64,000 nt of DNA from Candidatus Micrarchaeum sp. GTDB taxonomy: Archaea > SpSt-1190 > DYHY01. The translations under genes and the position numbers were made by a program. Positions 9,838-17,319 of this stretch are shown in pieces. The stretch is from the NCBI GenBank assembly GCA_020723935.1, contig DYHY01000004.1, positions 1,794-65,793 of the forward strand. Direction: 5' to 3'. Positions within the stretch are counted from its first letter, which is position 1; every line of letters starts with the position of its first letter. The notes beneath the pieces are model-generated. The model saw nothing but the letters and a program-made list of their open reading frames with translations. It searched no databases and was not told the origin of the DNA.

Positions 9838-10442
9838 CCTCCATACCTCGCCACGTATCCTATAGCGAAAACAACCGAAATGAACGATATCGTCAGGACG
9901 ACCCGCTTGGCGTACTCCAGGTCGCGCCCGAGAAGGAAGTCGAGGAAGCCGATGCCAGTCACCCTCACGCCAGCCCTCCGGACGTACGAGAGCATCATGA
10001 AGGTCCCTAGAACGTTTGAGAATATCGTAGCGAGGAGAAACGCCGGCTGGTAGCGGAAGAAGAAGAAGCTCGTCAGGGTGGAGATTCCAATGAGGGGGAC
10101 GTCGGTCAGGTGGTGCGCGCAGCGGGCGACCATCGACGCGCCCGAGACTCCTGCGGAGCCCGCGAGCGGGGACGCACCGACCGCGACGAGGCCTGAAGCG
10201 TAGGAATAGATCCAGAACTGGAAGGCGGGGAGGGCCGAGATGACGAGGACGAAGGGCAGCATCTGCCTGAACTGGGCGACCGCGAGATCGAACGAGTTGA
10301 AGACGAGCATTATCGAGAAGTAGAGCGTGGGCATCGCTACCAGGCCTGCCAGGGCCGCCAGGGCCGCCAGGGCCGCGAGGATGCGCCCGGATTTGCCGGC
10401 GGCCTCCACCTTTCCCGGGCCCGCTTTCGTCCCCGCTTCCAT
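9834..10442 (-). CDS. hypothetical integral membrane protein
   Basis: 202 aa with about five hydrophobic segments: ILAALAALAALAGLVAMPTLY, then LPFVLVISALPAFQFWIYSY, a segment around SPLAGSAGVSG, LIGISTLTSFFFF with FLLATIFSNVLGTFMML, and VVLTISFISVVFAIGYV at the end. A single Cys-His-His cluster (ARCAHHLTDV, about residue 112) lies next to a membrane segment and could bind metal or heme. It is coupled to the downstream small gene by ATGA. No family is recognised. Confidence 0.75.
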   Translation of the reverse strand: MEAGTKAGPGKVEAAGKSGRILAALAALAALAGLVAMPTLYFSIMLVFNSFDLAVAQFRQMLPFVLVISALPAFQFWIYSYASGLVAVGASPLAGSAGVSGASMVARCAHHLTDVPLIGISTLTSFFFFRYQPAFLLATIFSNVLGTFMMLSYVRRAGVRVTGIGFLDFLLGRDLEYAKRVVLTISFISVVFAIGYVARYGG

Positions 10443-10443
10443 C

Positions 10444-10713
10444 TCAGTGCCGATGCCTCCCCGCGCCCTTCTTCTCCTCCTCCTTCTCCTCCTTCAGCCC
10501 CCCTTCCTCGCCGCCGTGGTCGTGGCTGTGGCGGCCCTTTCCCGAGAACATCATCCAGAGGTGGAGCGCGGCCATTCCGCTTATCAGAATCATCGAGGCC
10601 GTTCCGCCGGAGATCCTCACGCCCAAGAACGGCAGGGCGACAACCGCAAGGAGCGGCGCTACGCAGGCGAAGACCATCCAGAAGCCGCTGTCGCCGTCCT
10701 TCAGGAATCCCAT
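10444..10713 (-). CDS. small membrane protein with His-rich tail (DUF2933-like)
   Basis: 89 aa. Two membrane segments (FWMVFACVAPLLAVVALPFL and ASMILISGMAALHLWMMF) are followed by a charged tail with clustered His (GRHSHDHGGEEGG and a final GRHRH). The arrangement resembles the short DUF2933 membrane proteins often found next to copper genes, by general likeness only. It begins directly after the YHS gene's stop (10714), so both are surely on one transcript. The His cluster suggests metal binding. Confidence 0.7.
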   Translation of the reverse strand: MGFLKDGDSGFWMVFACVAPLLAVVALPFLGVRISGGTASMILISGMAALHLWMMFSGKGRHSHDHGGEEGGLKEEKEEEKKGAGRHRH

Positions 10714-11036
10714 CTAGTGGCAGCAGTCTCCTCCGGAGTGCCCGCGGGATTCCAGCTCGACCTTGCGCTCGAATTTCTCGAGGCAGTTCTTCGAGCAGAA
10801 CCATTGGCCGTGGCGCTCCGTGGCGCTCCCTTCCTTCCTCTTCCTCCCGCATATCGGGTCCTTCTTCGTCTCGAACAGTCCGAACAGTTCCCTTCTACTC
10901 AGCTCCTTCTTTCCTTTCTCGCAATCTTGCCGGCCTTGCCCGCAGCCTCGTCCTCGCCGCAGCAAGGTGATTCCGGGAACTTCCTGGCCGCTTCCGCCGC
11001 CTCGGGGTTCCTCCTGGCGAGATCCTCGAGCGTCAC
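10714..11036 (-). pseudogene. YHS/TRASH-type metal-binding small protein, apparently frameshifted
   Basis: GTG at 11036 (overlapping the upstream stop as GTGA) opens VTLEDLARRNPEAAEAARKF and a CCGEDEAAGKAG segment. Near 10935 the frame changes and continues KKELSRRELFGLFETKKDPI, CGRKRKEG, then HGQWFCSKNCLEKFERKVEL and a C-terminal GGDCCH. The KDPICG...FCSKNC pattern is that of YHS/TRASH domains, which bind copper or other soft metals, and matches the YHS at the N-terminus of CopA (21397). Alternatively these are two short adjacent genes. Intact length would be about 107 aa. Confidence 0.65.
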
Positions 11037-11460
11037 TTTTTCCCCGCCTCCCGGAGGAACCAGAAGAGCGCGTAGGCGTCGAGGGCGTCGGAGAAACAGT
11101 CCATCGCGGCCTTCCTGTCGCCCGCCCCGCCCCTCTTTATCCCGACCTCAAGGAGGCGCATCGTTGTCCTGAGGAGGTGCTTTGAGACGCATCACATCTC
11201 GCCGGAGGTGTTGCGCACTACTATCTGCTTCTGGTACTTGCTGCGAAGCTTCCTCACCGCGGAATAGGTGCCGCGGTAAGTGGGATCCTTGGTCTTGACG
11301 GCCGCGAAGGCGGGGTGCTCCTCGATTGACACGAGGTTCATCACCGCGACCGATATCTCCTGCAGCGTCCCGAGGTCCGACTTTTGGAAGTCTTCGCGCC
11401 TTCTTTCGTTTCCGCAACCGTGTTGCCGTTATTGTTGCCCTTCTTCGTTCTTTTCGCCAT
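11033..11460 (-). pseudogene. DUF-type archaeal cytosolic protein, broken by a frameshift and an in-frame TGA
   Basis: ATG at 11460 opens a basic N-terminus (MAKRTKKGNNNGNTVAETKE). The frame changes near 11395 and continues DFQKSDLGTLQEISVAVMNL, VSIEEHPAFAAVKTK and QKQIVVRNTSGEM, then an in-frame TGA (11192-11194), then CVSKHLLRTTMRLLEVG to the final TGA at 11033. From memory, related archaeal proteins have Trp at the TGA position (pattern W-C-x-S-K-H-L), so the codon looks like TGG changed to TGA; unverified. Alternatively translation re-starts at ATG 11197 or nearby. Function unknown. Confidence 0.55.
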
Positions 11461-11466
11461 CTTGGA

Positions 11467-11884
11467 TCACATCAGCGCCATCGGCAGTATGTAGCCGCCG
11501 ATCGCCAGCATCGCGAGGCCCGCGAGGAGCGAGACCGCCCGATGGCCCGCCTTCTCCGCGCGCTCGATGTTGTCGACGACTCGCCTGTTCGCGGCGATCG
11601 CGAGTATCGCTATGAGCGGCAGGACGAACATCATCGCGTTGTAGACCATCAGGTACATGAACCCCCGGGCGGGATTGCCTATGAGCAGCGACGTTATGGA
11701 GAAGTAGATGCCTGACGTGCAGCTGGAGGAGCAGATCCCCACAAGGAGCCAAAGGAGGAAGGCCGCGGGGAGGGATGCCCTGCTCGCGAGCTTGACGAAG
11801 CGCCCCTTCTGGTATGAACATGGGCTTGAGCAGGAAGAGGAACGCGATGTAGGAGATTATCCCGACGGCTATCATGAGCGCCAT
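11467..11884 (-). pseudogene. CcdA-like membrane protein fragment, frameshifted
   Basis: ATG at 11884 opens a membrane helix (MALMIAVGIISYIAFLFLLK). Near 11815 (CCAGAAGGGG) the frame changes; removing one base gives QKGRFVKLASRASLPAAFLL, then WLLVGICSSSCTSGIYFSI and further helices to GGYILPMALM and stop at 11467. The CSSSC pair inside the membrane resembles thiol-electron carriers of the CcdA/DsbD group or vitamin-K-type redox proteins, but the match is partial. An ATG at 11975 in yet another frame gives a basic leader and could be the true N-terminus if a second indel exists. It follows the trans-sulfuration gene. Confidence 0.55.
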
Positions 11885-11993
11885 CTTGGAGGGGGAGGTC
11901 TAGCTCCACGGCGGGAAGCCTGGCGGTGCCTGCCTGCCTCTTTTTTCCGGAATCCCGCTTTGTCACCCTTTTCATCCTCCCTCGCCGCGAGTT

Positions 11994-13172
11994 TTAAGCC
12001 TTCTTCAGCGCGGCCCTCAAATCTTCAAGCAGGTCTTCCTTCGTCTCGATCCCGACGGAGAGCCTGACGAGGCCCGGCTCGACTGCTATCTGCGAGCCCG
12101 CGGTCGACGCGTGCGTCATCGCGAGCGGCACCTCGATTAGGGACTCCACTCCCCCAAGGGACTCTGCGAGCGGGAAGAGCCGTGTGCCCTCCGCGAGCCT
12201 CCTGGCGGCCCGTGCCCCGCCCTTCATCACGACGGAGACCATCCCGCCGCCGTTCCTCATCTGCCGCTCCGCGAGGGAGTGCTGCGGATGGGACGGGAGC
12301 CCGGGGTAGAGGACGCGGGAGACCTTTGGATGGCCTTCGAGGAGCTCGGCGATTGCGAGCGCGTTCTCGGCATGCCGCTCCATCCTGACCGCGAGCGTCT
12401 TCGTCCCGCGCAGGATGAGGAAGCAGTCCATCGGGCCCGGGACCGCGCCGATGGCGTTCTGCAGGAACTTCAGGCGGGAATACATCTTCTCGTCGTTTAG
12501 GAGGAGCGCGCCCCCAACGACGTCCGAGTGGCCACCCAGGTATTTCGTCGTCGAATGGACGACGATGTCCGCCCCCAAGGAAAGGGGCCGCTGCAGGTAG
12601 GGCGTCGCGAAGGTGCTGTCGACTGCGACCTGCGGCCTCGCCCGGGACTTGCGGGCCAGATCCGATATCTCGCGTACGTCGCAGAGCGCCATGCGGGGGT
12701 TGGTCGGCGTCTCGAGCCAGACTAACTTCGTGTTCGGCAGGATGGCTTGCGCGACCGCTCCGGAATCCGATCCGTCGACATATGTGAAAGAGAGCCCGTA
12801 CTGGCGCAGGACGCGCTCGAAGAGCCGGTAGGTGCCGCCGTAGACGTCGTTGCACGCGACCACGTGGCCTTCGGGTCCTACCGTGCGGAGGACCGTGTCT
12901 ATCGCCGCCATCCCGGAGGAGAACGCGAGGCTGTGGCGCGCGCCCTCGAGCGCCGCGAGGTTCTTCTGAAGAGCCGTCCGCGTCGGGTTGTCCGTGCGCG
13001 AATAGTCGTATCCCTTGTGCTTCCCTATTCTTTCTTGGGCGTAGGTGGAAGTCAGGTAGACCGGCGTCATCACGGCGCCTGTCGACGGGTCGGGCGGCTG
13101 GCCCGCCCTGACTGCGAGAGTCTCGAATCCCTGTTCCTTCCCTTTCAGAATGCCCTTGTTCACGTAGGTCAT
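11994..13172 (-). CDS. PLP-dependent trans-sulfuration enzyme (cystathionine gamma-synthase/lyase family)
   Basis: 392 aa, full length for the Cys/Met metabolism PLP family. Family blocks seen: YDYSRTDNPTRTALQ near residue 55, SSGMAAIDTV, VVACNDVYGGTYRL, WLETPTNPRM, and HSTTKYLGGHSDVVGG, whose Lys is the PLP Schiff-base residue. The members (MetB, MetC, MccB, methionine gamma-lyase) share these motifs, so the exact substrate is not resolved; cystathionine synthesis or cleavage is most likely. Its ATG overlaps the stop of CcdA (13169) as ATGA. Placement beside thiol-redox genes suggests a link to cysteine supply. Confidence 0.93.
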   Translation of the reverse strand: MTYVNKGILKGKEQGFETLAVRAGQPPDPSTGAVMTPVYLTSTYAQERIGKHKGYDYSRTDNPTRTALQKNLAALEGARHSLAFSSGMAAIDTVLRTVGPEGHVVACNDVYGGTYRLFERVLRQYGLSFTYVDGSDSGAVAQAILPNTKLVWLETPTNPRMALCDVREISDLARKSRARPQVAVDSTFATPYLQRPLSLGADIVVHSTTKYLGGHSDVVGGALLLNDEKMYSRLKFLQNAIGAVPGPMDCFLILRGTKTLAVRMERHAENALAIAELLEGHPKVSRVLYPGLPSHPQHSLAERQMRNGGGMVSVVMKGGARAARRLAEGTRLFPLAESLGGVESLIEVPLAMTHASTAGSQIAVEPGLVRLSVGIETKEDLLEDLRAALKKA

Positions 13173-14242
13173 GTCGTTCCCCTTCCAAGCGTCTTGCTCT
13201 TTTTCTTCTTTTTCTTCTTCTTCTTCTTCTTCTCCCGCTCTTGCTCCGCGCCCCTGTTGCCGCGGAAACGCAGGACATGGGCCGCCAAAACTATCACGAG
13301 CAGGAGGAGGGCGCCCCCTAGCACCTTAGGATAGGGCCCGGAGGAAGAGGAGAGCGCCCTGCCCTGCACCGAATAGAAGTACTGCTTGAGGTGGAGGAAA
13401 TCCCAGGTGTTGACGACGGAAGTCCCCCTGAATACGACAAACGACAGGCCGATGAGCGCGAGGAACGCGCCCGACACCAGGTTCGTCGTGTGCAGCAGCA
13501 GGTCCTTCCCGAACAGGCGGACGCGCACCTCTTTTCCCCTGATAAGCGGGCTCTTCGCGAGGCCTGTGGAATCGTAGAAGACAGACAGGATGAAGAGCGG
13601 GGCGAAGATGCCCAGGGAATACGCGCCCATAAGGAGGCTAGCGTAGAGGACGTTCCCGAGGAGCGCCGCGACGGAGAGAATCCCGCTCAGTATCGGCCCG
13701 ACGCAGGCGGTCCAGCCCAGGGCGAAAAGGGTGCCGGAGACGAAGACCCCCGCGACGCCGTCGCCGCCGGGAGCCGGGGCGGTTCTCGGCCGGATGAAGG
13801 AGGAGAATCCCTTGCCGAGGGCGGTCATGATTCCCATCGCCATCAGGACGAGCCCCGCCACGAGGACGAGCTCCGGCCTCTGGAGCTTCAGGAGCGATTG
13901 CTCGCCGACGAATCCGGCGACCGCGCCGAACGCCATGAAAACCACCGCGACCCCTAGCGAGAACGCGAGGGTCATCTTCGTCACTTCCGTTTTGCCTCCC
14001 GGCCGGAAGGTGTAAGAGAAGTACGCGGGAAGGAGCGGGAGGACGCAGGGAGAGAGGAGTGTGAGGGCGCCGGCAAAGAACGCGATGAGGAAGGAGATCT
14101 TCGCCTGGAAGTCCCTGGCATAGCCCTGGTTATAGTCCTTTATCTTCTGGAGGGCCGGCGGGAGAGCCGATGCGTCCGCCGCGAGGGCGGGCGCCAGGAG
14201 GACGAGCGCCAGCAGCGCCCGGCCCAGATCCATCCTATCCAT
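13169..14242 (-). CDS. ccdA: cytochrome c biogenesis/thiol-disulfide transport protein CcdA family
   Basis: 357 aa. After a signal-like N-terminus come six to eight membrane segments. The redox cysteines lie in LLSPCVLPLLPAYFSYT and in LGWTACVGPILSG, the paired-Cys signature of CcdA/DsbD, which carry electrons from cytosolic thioredoxin across the membrane to outside acceptors. The C-terminal tail ends with an unusual block of about ten consecutive Lys followed by SKTLGRGTT. The likely partner is the thioredoxin-like protein at 14856-15840. It lies directly downstream of the CuA-motif lipoprotein. Confidence 0.93.
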   Translation of the reverse strand: MDRMDLGRALLALVLLAPALAADASALPPALQKIKDYNQGYARDFQAKISFLIAFFAGALTLLSPCVLPLLPAYFSYTFRPGGKTEVTKMTLAFSLGVAVVFMAFGAVAGFVGEQSLLKLQRPELVLVAGLVLMAMGIMTALGKGFSSFIRPRTAPAPGGDGVAGVFVSGTLFALGWTACVGPILSGILSVAALLGNVLYASLLMGAYSLGIFAPLFILSVFYDSTGLAKSPLIRGKEVRVRLFGKDLLLHTTNLVSGAFLALIGLSFVVFRGTSVVNTWDFLHLKQYFYSVQGRALSSSSGPYPKVLGGALLLLVIVLAAHVLRFRGNRGAEQEREKKKKKKKKKKKSKTLGRGTT

Positions 14243-14246
14243 CCTA

Positions 14247-14831
14247 TCAGTTCACCGCCAAGGTTCCCCTCATCAAGCTGTGCCCGGAGCCGCAGGGGCG
14301 GTTGCAGAAGAATGCGAAACGCCCCTGCCTGTCCGCGGTGAACTCGACGACGACCGGCGCGTCCCCGGGGGAGAAGGACTGCGTCGCAACCCCATAGTCG
14401 GGAAGGGTGGGGCCGTGCGTCCCCGACGTGCTTGTTAGAACGAGCCTAACGCGGTCTCCCTGGCTCACGGTTGTGGTCGACGAGTTCCAGCCGAAGGAGT
14501 ATGCCTCGACCTTTATCTCCTTCATGGGCGCCTGGCCCGCCGTCGAGGAGGTGGGCGAGCTGGAGGATGAAGAGGAGGGGGATGAAGAGGAGAGGGATGA
14601 AGAGGAAGGGGATGAAGAGGAGGGGGATGAAGAGCCCTGCGAGCTTGATGTCGAACTGGATGGACTTCCTGAGCCAGCCGAAGGCATCCCCGCGTCCTGC
14701 GCTGGCCCCGTCACGCATCCCGCGACCAGGACCGCCGCCGCCAGCAGAACGGCCGCCACAACCGCAAAGGAGGCGGCCGTCTCGGGCATAGCCTTCCCGA
14801 TGTTTCCCCTGAATCCCGATGCGTATCCCAT
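14247..14831 (-). CDS. lipoprotein with CuA-type cupredoxin domain
   Basis: 194 aa. A signal peptide ends in the lipobox-like VLVAGC (about residues 35-40), then a Ser/Pro linker of about 50 residues (SSSSPSSSS repeats), then a cupredoxin domain beginning near IKVEAYSFGWNSSTTTVSQG. The C-terminal sequence C-N-R-P-C-G-S-G-H-S-L-M is exactly the CuA pattern C-x3-C-x3-H-x2-M of cytochrome oxidase subunit II and nitrous oxide reductase. No oxidase subunit I is in the window, so a stand-alone copper or electron carrier role is inferred. The start at 14831 is favoured by the following signal sequence. Confidence 0.88.
   Translation of the reverse strand: MGYASGFRGNIGKAMPETAASFAVVAAVLLAAAVLVAGCVTGPAQDAGMPSAGSGSPSSSTSSSQGSSSPSSSSPSSSSLSSSSPSSSSSSSPTSSTAGQAPMKEIKVEAYSFGWNSSTTTVSQGDRVRLVLTSTSGTHGPTLPDYGVATQSFSPGDAPVVVEFTADRQGRFAFFCNRPCGSGHSLMRGTLAVN
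14570..14645 (+). repeat. low-complexity repeat coding the Ser/Pro linker
   Basis: Degenerate tandem units of the kind GATGAAGAGGAGGGG lie on the plus strand. In the lipoprotein on the minus strand they code for runs of Ser with spaced Pro. Such repeats are prone to length change. Confidence 0.8.
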
Positions 14832-14855
14832 TTCCGTCCTTTCATCCTCCCGTTC

Positions 14856-15840
14856 TTATCTCTTTCCCGCCGTCCCGTTCGGAACCACGACCGAGCCGTC
14901 GGACAGGTTCCTATACGGCAGGCTGAATATCTCGACCGTCTGGAAGACGTACGTCCCGTCCCGCTCGACCGTCCCAACGTACTTCCAAGAGCCGTTCAGC
15001 GCCGGATACGCATCCACGTCGCCGTTCAGGATCGCCGTAGGGACGAGGAGTATCCCGTAGCGCGAGAGAAGCTCCTTCCCCCTCAGCCGAGAATATGTCG
15101 ACGGATTTCTCGGCTTGCACGGCCGCCCCGACCTTGGCCAAGACCTTCTTGTGTATGGGCCCGGGATCGTAGCAGGACGCGCACGAGGCGTCGCGGACTA
15201 TCGTGAGGTTGACGTACCCGACGGCCCGCCCGAGGGAAGCGTCGTAGTAAGGCGGAAGGGGTTTCTCGGCCACGTAGGCGGAACCGTCGGCTGAGAGGGG
15301 GGCCGTGCTGAAGATTCCGGGAAGGATGCCCTCGTACGCCGAAAGCTCCCCTGAGAGGACGACAGCGGGGAATTTCGAGAGGGAATACTCGAGCGCGAGC
15401 GAGCGTCCTTTGGGGGAAGACAGGTTCACCTGGCTGATGCTTCCCAAGCCCACCCCAGCTAGGCGCAGCTGGCTTAGGAACGGAAGGGAGCCCGCGCAGG
15501 ACAGGGCATAGATTACGGAAACGTTCACTATTCCTGCGACCGACCCGCTAGAGACGTCGAAGTAGAAGGGGTCTGGAGAGGAAAACACGATTGCGTCGCC
15601 AGAAAGCCTTCCGCCGGGAACCGCTTGCAGGGATTTCGCCTTCCCTATCTCGCCCGTCACGATCACCGCCGGAAGACGCGTTATCCCGTACCTGGAGATT
15701 AGGGGAGCAACCAGGGAGGAGCCGAAATCCAGGTCGTCTTGCGATGCCACCCGCACTCCGGCGGACTTGCGTATGGAATCTGCCAGGGCCGCGGGCGATG
15801 AGCACCTGCCGCAGTCGGCCTTGACTACTATGGTAGTCAT
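14856..15840 (-). pseudogene. thioredoxin-like repeat protein, frameshifted at a G5 run
   Basis: ATG at 15840 (MTTIVVKADCGRCSSPAALA) begins a protein with repeated thioredoxin-like modules. Cys positions are C-x2-C in KADCGRC, a lone Cys in YALSCAGSL and C-x2-C in RDASCASC; each module is followed by a ...LPAVIVTGE or FPAVVLSGE type cis-Pro segment. At about 15085 a run of five G shifts the frame; with one G removed it reads SAEGKELLSRYGILLVPTAI, LNGDVDAYPALNGSW and ends NGTAGKR with TAA at 14856. Likely an outside thiol oxidoreductase fed by CcdA. The N-terminal anchor may be the neighbouring frame at 15837-16109. Confidence 0.75.
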
Positions 15841-16055
15841 GGAGACGTCCGCCGGGAGGGGCGCTCCTGCTCGGTTCGGACGGCCGAGCCCAGGATTCTG
15901 GAGAGCGAGGAGGACGAGAGGAGGTCAACGGACGCGAACATGACGAGGGCCGCCGCGAGGGCGAGTACGAGGCCTTCCCTCCTAAAAACCCCGGGAGGCT
16001 CCGGCCCGCGCGATTCCGCTGCCTGCCTACTGCTCCGCCTCGTCTCCATCGCCAT
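15837..16055 (-). CDS. N-terminal membrane anchor, perhaps part of the thioredoxin-like protein
   Basis: From ATG near 16055 (MAMETRRSSRQAAESRG) a basic stretch leads to one membrane segment (LVLALAAALVMFASVDLL). The frame stops at 15837, overlapping the next ATG as ATGA. The sequence just before that ATG in the other frame (AGAPLPADVS) would join smoothly, so this may be the true N-terminus of the thioredoxin-repeat protein split by one indel. As a separate 72-aa protein its function would be unknown. A longer start at 16109 is also possible. Confidence 0.45.
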   Translation of the reverse strand: MAMETRRSSRQAAESRGPEPPGVFRREGLVLALAAALVMFASVDLLSSSSLSRILGSAVRTEQERPSRRTSP

Positions 16056-16159
16056 CTCGCAAGTATTGTGCCCCGGGGGGCGCGCTCTCTTGATTCCTGA
16101 ATAGAACAAAGGAAGGGTCTTTTTTTGGGAAACGGAAATAATCCCTCTGACGCCCTAAA

Positions 16160-16396
16160 CTAACAGCCACCCACCTGCTGGGGAAGACTCGCAAGGCTCT
16201 TGGGAACCGAGCCTCCCGACGCCGCGGCGATGCCTCCGCTGTTGCTGCCTGCGGCCTCGGACGCTGCGAAGAGCTCCCCGAGGGAAACCTTCCCGTCCGA
16301 GACCTTCGTCCTAAGCTCGTTCAGCTGGAACGTCTGCGCCGCGGAGACTACCACGAACACCGCGAGAATCGCCGCGAGTATCTTCGTCTGGTCCAT
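16160..16396 (-). CDS. small membrane-anchored protein ending in LPQQVGGC
   Basis: 78 aa. An N-terminal membrane segment (ILAAILAVFVVVSAAQTFQL) is followed by a short Ser/Gly-rich outside part and the C-terminus SLASLPQQVGGC. The last residues match those of the next gene upstream (16444-17256, SLPSQVGGC). The shared C-terminal motif with a final Cys suggests sorting, lipidation or metal binding at the C-terminus, none of which I can show. It sits 47 nt downstream of its partner, so the two are likely co-transcribed. Confidence 0.8.
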   Translation of the reverse strand: MDQTKILAAILAVFVVVSAAQTFQLNELRTKVSDGKVSLGELFAASEAAGSNSGGIAAASGGSVPKSLASLPQQVGGC

Positions 16397-16443
16397 CTTT
16401 TTTCGACACCTCCTTGTCTTTCTTCTTTCCTGATCTGATTAGC

Positions 16444-17256
16444 TTAACACCCGCCGACCTGGCTCGGGAGGCTCGCGGCGCCCGGCCCCGCGTCCCCGCC
16501 CGCCACATTGAGACCCAAGGTAACCATGTCCTTGGGGAAGAACAGGGTCTTCCACTTCATCGCCTCGTAGAGTATCTGCCCGTCGGAGTAGTTCGGCCTG
16601 TTCGCCGAGAGCCAGAGGGCCACGGAGAGCATCGCCGGGTTGTGCTGGCAGCCGCAGAGCGAGTTGCCGTTGGAGTCAGCTCCGGTCGGCCCTATCCCGC
16701 AACAGTACTCGCAGGAAATGCCGACCGGCTTGGTAGCGAAGCCTATGAACCTCTGGAACGCCTCAGGGTTGTTCTTCTTTACGTCGTCCTTGAGGCTCGG
16801 ATAGGATTTCGCGAGGAGGTCGAGCGACTTTATCGGGTCGTCGAAGCTCACTCCCATCTCGGTGCCGTACTCGGGGGTGCCCGTCGGGAACATCGCCGCC
16901 ATCGCCCCATCGGCCGTCTTCATCTTGTCGAGGGGGAAGACCGCGGCGATCGTGTCGGCCGTGGATTTTATCTTCGAGACGTCAACCTTGGAGAGGTCAG
17001 CTCCGTCGGAGCTCCCGGCCTGGAGGACGCTCGAGAGAAACCCTATCGAGGGCCCTTTGGCCCCGCCGCTGCCGTAGAGGGCGCCGGATATCGCGAATAT
17101 CTGGGCCTGGTTGACTGCGAGGAGTATCGCCGCTATGACAATGAGCGCTATCACCGGGGCGCCCAGCCTCATCGCGCCGGATTCCCTCTCTGCCGCCCCC
17201 TTCTCGGGAGCTGCCTTGGCCGCAGTAGCTTGCGTAGCATGATGCCTTTCCGCCAT
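16444..17256 (-). CDS. membrane-anchored PCYCGC-like protein ending in LPSQVGGC
   Basis: 270 aa. One membrane segment (VIALIVIAAILLAVNQAQIF, about residues 34-53) is followed by an outside domain. The core has ISCEYCCGIG near residue 182 and SLCGCQHNPAM about 20 residues on, a Cys pattern resembling the PCYCGC lipoprotein family, then WKTLFFPKDMV and a C-terminal SLPSQVGGC. Several Cys and His are placed to bind a metal. It is divergent from the membrane sensor at 17320, with a shared promoter region, suggesting that the sensor may control it. Confidence 0.82.
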   Translation of the reverse strand: MAERHHATQATAAKAAPEKGAAERESGAMRLGAPVIALIVIAAILLAVNQAQIFAISGALYGSGGAKGPSIGFLSSVLQAGSSDGADLSKVDVSKIKSTADTIAAVFPLDKMKTADGAMAAMFPTGTPEYGTEMGVSFDDPIKSLDLLAKSYPSLKDDVKKNNPEAFQRFIGFATKPVGISCEYCCGIGPTGADSNGNSLCGCQHNPAMLSVALWLSANRPNYSDGQILYEAMKWKTLFFPKDMVTLGLNVAGGDAGPGAASLPSQVGGC

Positions 17257-17282
17257 TTTCGGTCCGGTCGAGAACGCTGCCC

Positions 17283-17296
17283 CTATATTTAAAAGG
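17283..17296. promoter_or_regulatory. shared TATA region between divergent genes
   Basis: CTATATTTAAAAGG lies about 25-36 nt before the GTG (17320) of the plus-strand sensor, which suits a leaderless or nearly leaderless transcript, and about 27-40 nt before the ATG (17256) of the minus-strand gene. A near-symmetrical AT core could serve both. Confidence 0.6.
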
Positions 17297-17319
17297 GGGG
17301 AAATAACCGTGAAAAAACA

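Noticed and set aside
11192-11194. Selenocysteine at TGA
   Set aside because: The remembered family has Trp, not Cys, at that position, and no clear SECIS-like hairpin was recognised.
13195-13240. Simple-sequence repeat as a separate element
   Set aside because: It lies in frame within ccdA as a Lys run, so it is treated as part of the protein.
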